Source: Thiolinea disciformis DSM 14473
GTDB taxonomy: Bacteria; Pseudomonadota; Gammaproteobacteria; Thiotrichales; Thiotrichaceae
Direction of reading: 5' to 3'
Assembly: GCF_000371925.1 (NCBI RefSeq)
Contig: NZ_AQVE01000017.1
Coordinates: 1 to 64,000, forward strand
Length of the DNA: 64,000 nt
This document shows positions 61,353 to 64,000 of this stretch, piece by piece. The notes under the pieces are model-generated. The model saw only the letters and a list, made by a program, of their open reading frames with translations. It made no database searches and had not been told where the DNA came from. The position numbers were made by a program, and so were the translations under genes. How positions within the stretch are numbered: position 1 is the first letter of the stretch; each line of letters opens with the position of its first letter.

Positions 61353-63523
61353 TGCAAGGCTGGCAACGTTGGATCCCCGTTGGCATTATTGGCGTTTTGT
61401 TGAGTATTTCACTCGGTTTATTGCATAACGTAACTCAGGATATTTCCAACGCGAGCAATTCTTGGTGGTATGGTAAGGGTCTAGTTTATCTTAATGTTTT
61501 TATCTTAATAACATTGGTTATTGCGATTTTAACCAATGTTATTCGTGCTTTAAATCAGTGGCGCTTACGCCAAGCCGGTTCGCGCTTCACCCTACGCCTA
61601 ATGACAGGTTTTTTGGTTTTAACCTTAATTCCTGTGCTGATAGTTTCTTATTTTTCCATGAACTTTATTGGAAAAAATGTAGGCAAACAATTGGATTCGC
61701 AAATTGAAGGAGCCTTAGATGATGCTTTAGAATTAGCGCGTCTATCCTTATCAACACGCAATACAGCCTATCTAAAAGATTTGGAAAAATTATCTTATCA
61801 GTTTTTTAGCAAGGATCGTATTGAAATAGCGGCGCTATTAGATGATTGGCGTGCACGCAATGGTGCACATGAAGTGTTATTAATTGGGAATGATCAACGT
61901 TTTATTGCTACTAGTGTTGATGAATTTAATCAATTGGTACCTTTCTTTTCTTTAAAGGATTTATTACGTCGTGTTGAAATTCGCGGGAGTTATCAGCATT
62001 TAGAGCCTACTGAAAATAATCAATCTTTATTTGTTCGGGTAGCATTAAAAGTCAAGTATGGTGATAAGAATAACCCTAAAAATGGCATTCTAACAGCCTT
62101 ATTACCCGTGCCAGAACGTGAGCGTCTTTTAGCAAATAGTGTCTCGAATGCTCAAGAAGAATATAAGCACTTATCTTTTAATCAAGATTTGTTAAAAGAT
62201 GCTTTTCGTTTAGCGTTGTCGGTGATTGTTATTTTGACTGTGCTATTTGCACTCTGGGCGGCTTTTATTTTTTCGCGCCGTTTAACGCAACCTGTCAGAG
62301 ATTTAGTGGAAGGCACTTTAGCGGTTGCTTCTGGCAATTTGCAAAAGAAATTGCCTGTTTCAGATCGAGATGATTTTAGTTTATTGGCGCGCTCGTTTAA
62401 TACCATGACTCGGCGTTTGTCGAATGTCCAGCATGAACGTGAGCAAGCGCGTCAGCAATTACAACAAGAGCATGATTATTTATATGTCGTGCTGGAGCAT
62501 TTATCATCTGGCGTGATTACTTTAGATGAAGATTCGGTAATTCGTCGCGTCAATACAGCGGCAAGTTATATTTTGGACGTGCGTTTACAAGATTTTGTCG
62601 GCTTGCCTTTAGGCGCGATGTGCCAAGAACATGATAATTTGCAGCTATTCTGCACAGCATTGACACCATGGCTGAATAATCCGCAGGAAGATTGGCAAAC
62701 GGAAATTAATTTGGTGTCGGAAAAAGGGCGTAAGGTGTTAGTGTGCCGTGGTGCGAGTTTGCCGGATACTTCAACACAGCAACGTGGCTATGTTTTGGTG
62801 TTTGAGGATGTGACAGACGTGGTGCAGGCTGAGCATGATGCGGCATGGAGTGAGGTAGCGCGTCGTTTGGCACATGAGATTAAAAACCCGCTCACACCGA
62901 TTCAATTATCGGCTGAGCGCCTCACGCGTAAATTAGATAAAGTATTAGATAGTGAGTCGAGCGAGTTTTTAAATCGCATGACTCGAACTATTATTCAGCA
63001 AGTCGATACCTTAAAAGCGATGGTAAATGCCTTTAGTGATTATGCCAAAGCACCTGTGTTAGTGCTGCAACCCATTAATTTGAATCAGTTGGTGCGTGAG
63101 GTGGTCGATTTATATGCCGGAAATACCCAACAAGTGCGTATTGTTTTCGAGGAAAATGCTTTACCGCTGATGCTGTTGGATGCGCATCGGATTCGCCAAT
63201 TATTAGTGAATTTAGTAAAAAATGCCTTGGAAGCGATTGCTGAGTCGAATAATGAAGGGTGTATAACCATTCGAACTAGCATTGGATTGGATGCTGCTAA
63301 GCAGGCTGCGCTATTATGTGTGCAGGATAATGGCCCTGGTATTCCACCAGAATTATTGCCGCAGCTATTTGAACCTTATGTGACCAGCAAACATAAGGGC
63401 ACTGGTCTTGGTTTGGCCATTGTGAAGAAAATTGTAGAAGAGCACCATGGAACGCTTAGCGCTAAGAACCTTGAACCGAATGGCGCTATGCTTACGATAA
63501 GATTTCCGCTAGACACCAAGTAG
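61349..63523 (+). CDS. ntrY: NtrY-like sensor histidine kinase
   Basis: A 724-residue membrane kinase: about four membrane helices in the N-terminal 310 residues with a sensor loop between the third and fourth, a HAMP domain (FSRRLTQPVRDLVEGTLAVASG), a PAS domain (about residues 365-480), HisKA with phosphoacceptor His about 509 in RRLAHEIKNPLTPIQLSAE and HATPase with VNLVKNALEAIAE and GTGLGLAIVKK. This is the NtrY architecture, linked to nitrogen, redox or envelope control depending on species. It is followed by its regulator after 9 bases. Confidence 0.92.
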   Translation: MMQGWQRWIPVGIIGVLLSISLGLLHNVTQDISNASNSWWYGKGLVYLNVFILITLVIAILTNVIRALNQWRLRQAGSRFTLRLMTGFLVLTLIPVLIVSYFSMNFIGKNVGKQLDSQIEGALDDALELARLSLSTRNTAYLKDLEKLSYQFFSKDRIEIAALLDDWRARNGAHEVLLIGNDQRFIATSVDEFNQLVPFFSLKDLLRRVEIRGSYQHLEPTENNQSLFVRVALKVKYGDKNNPKNGILTALLPVPERERLLANSVSNAQEEYKHLSFNQDLLKDAFRLALSVIVILTVLFALWAAFIFSRRLTQPVRDLVEGTLAVASGNLQKKLPVSDRDDFSLLARSFNTMTRRLSNVQHEREQARQQLQQEHDYLYVVLEHLSSGVITLDEDSVIRRVNTAASYILDVRLQDFVGLPLGAMCQEHDNLQLFCTALTPWLNNPQEDWQTEINLVSEKGRKVLVCRGASLPDTSTQQRGYVLVFEDVTDVVQAEHDAAWSEVARRLAHEIKNPLTPIQLSAERLTRKLDKVLDSESSEFLNRMTRTIIQQVDTLKAMVNAFSDYAKAPVLVLQPINLNQLVREVVDLYAGNTQQVRIVFEENALPLMLLDAHRIRQLLVNLVKNALEAIAESNNEGCITIRTSIGLDAAKQAALLCVQDNGPGIPPELLPQLFEPYVTSKHKGTGLGLAIVKKIVEEHHGTLSAKNLEPNGAMLTIRFPLDTK

Positions 63524-63532
63524 GATAAAGTT

Positions 63533-64000
63533 ATGAGCGCACGATTAATTTTGGTGGTAGATGACGAGCCGGATATTCGTCAAATTGTCAGCGAAATTTT
63601 AGAAGATGAAGGGTATCGCGTTGAGACAGCAGAAAATGCGGAGCGTGCGCGAGACATTCAGCGCCAGCGCCGTCCTGATTTAATTTTGCTCGATATTTGG
63701 ATGCCGGGGCTGGATGGTATTTCACTCTTAAAAGAGTGGCGTGAAACGAAGGTGTTGGCGGGACCCGTCATTATGATGTCAGGGCATGGCACGATAGAAA
63801 CGGCGGTTGAAGCGACCAAATTGGGGGCTTATGACTTTATCGAAAAACCCCTTTCCACTGCTAAAATGCTGCTGACGATAGAAAATGCTTTGCGGGCTAG
63901 TCAATTGGAGCAAGAAAACCAAGGTTTGCGCCGCCAAGTCATACAAAATCATGAAATTGTCGGTAATAGCCGTGGTATGCAGCAATTGCGCGAACAAGCT
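63533..64000 (+). CDS. ntrX: NtrX-like sigma-54 response regulator, partial (5' part)
   Basis: The first 156 codons are present; the gene runs off the right edge. The receiver domain is complete: acidic pocket LVVDDEPDIRQIV, acceptor Asp at about residue 54 in LLDIWMPGLDG and the conserved MSGHGTIETAVEATKLGAYDFIEKPLS. The next section IVGNSRGMQQLREQ begins the AAA+ sigma-54 interaction domain. AGGATA lies just before the ATG. It forms the cognate pair with the NtrY-like kinase. Confidence 0.93.
   Translation, partial: MSARLILVVDDEPDIRQIVSEILEDEGYRVETAENAERARDIQRQRRPDLILLDIWMPGLDGISLLKEWRETKVLAGPVIMMSGHGTIETAVEATKLGAYDFIEKPLSTAKMLLTIENALRASQLEQENQGLRRQVIQNHEIVGNSRGMQQLREQA

Overview
This is a chromosomal window from a Gram-negative gammaproteobacterium. 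The evidence is an LpxL-type lipid A acyltransferase, GrpE-DnaK-DnaJ with sigma-32 type promoters, a TsaC-TopA-Smg-DprA-LysM / Def-Fmt-RsmB-NtrYX neighbourhood, AmgK-MurU wall recycling, and a cytochrome c' with a b-type cytochrome partner. Base composition looks moderate (my impression is 45-50% GC; not measured). The gene set and order suggest a Thiotrichales-like or other free-living, possibly sulfur-metabolising lineage, but the genus is an inference I cannot confirm. No tRNA, rRNA or CRISPR array was recognised. Layout: 1-1484 is an accessory left edge, with the 5' part of an IS1-like transposase gene, an AT-rich membrane-anchored protein that may have been cut short by that element, and a non-coding stretch. 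1485-5036 holds a small membrane protein coupled to bioA, a TauE/SafE exporter, a Rieske ferredoxin and a YeeZ-like dehydrogenase. 5033-18557 is a compact non-flagellar type III secretion (T3SS) locus in two divergent operons. 18557-33337 carries a GNAT acetyltransferase, lipid A, haem, glutamate racemase and O-acetylhomoserine sulfhydrylase genes, membrane proteins, and a fadD-dctB-dctD operon. 33407-39869 holds amgK-murU, a GST, and a large hybrid kinase with its Hpt partner. 39913-45962 is the heat-shock cluster followed by dapB and the cytochromes. 46148-47313 encodes two secreted Gly/His/Cys/PRP-rich paralogues. 48000-64000 is conserved housekeeping ending in ntrY and the start of ntrX. 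The T3SS locus is the most unusual part. One operon is sctQ-R-S-T-U, an NfeD-like gene, a STAS gene, then sctV-N-O. The divergent operon is an N0-N1 secretin-like gene, then sctD-(E)-F-(G)-I-J and a translationally coupled GNAT gene. The export gate, ATPase, stalk, C ring, inner ring, needle, needle chaperones and inner rod are all present. The secretin pore, stator SctL, ruler SctP, gatekeeper and translocators are not in the window. SctU has lost the universally used NPTH autocleavage tetrapeptide (it reads DIGQ). The only secretin-like gene stops after domains N0 and N1 and carries a DUF4124-like tail. Two genes not normally found in T3SS operons (NfeD-like and STAS) sit between sctU and sctV. 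Together these features suggest a divergent T3SS with altered substrate switching and outer-membrane passage. Elsewhere, notable regulation includes two matching sigma-32 promoters (grpE and dnaK, both with 13-nt spacers), a strong terminator between dnaK and dnaJ, a bidirectional terminator between the cytochrome genes, and a GAFTGA-to-GAFNGA change in the DctD-like activator.
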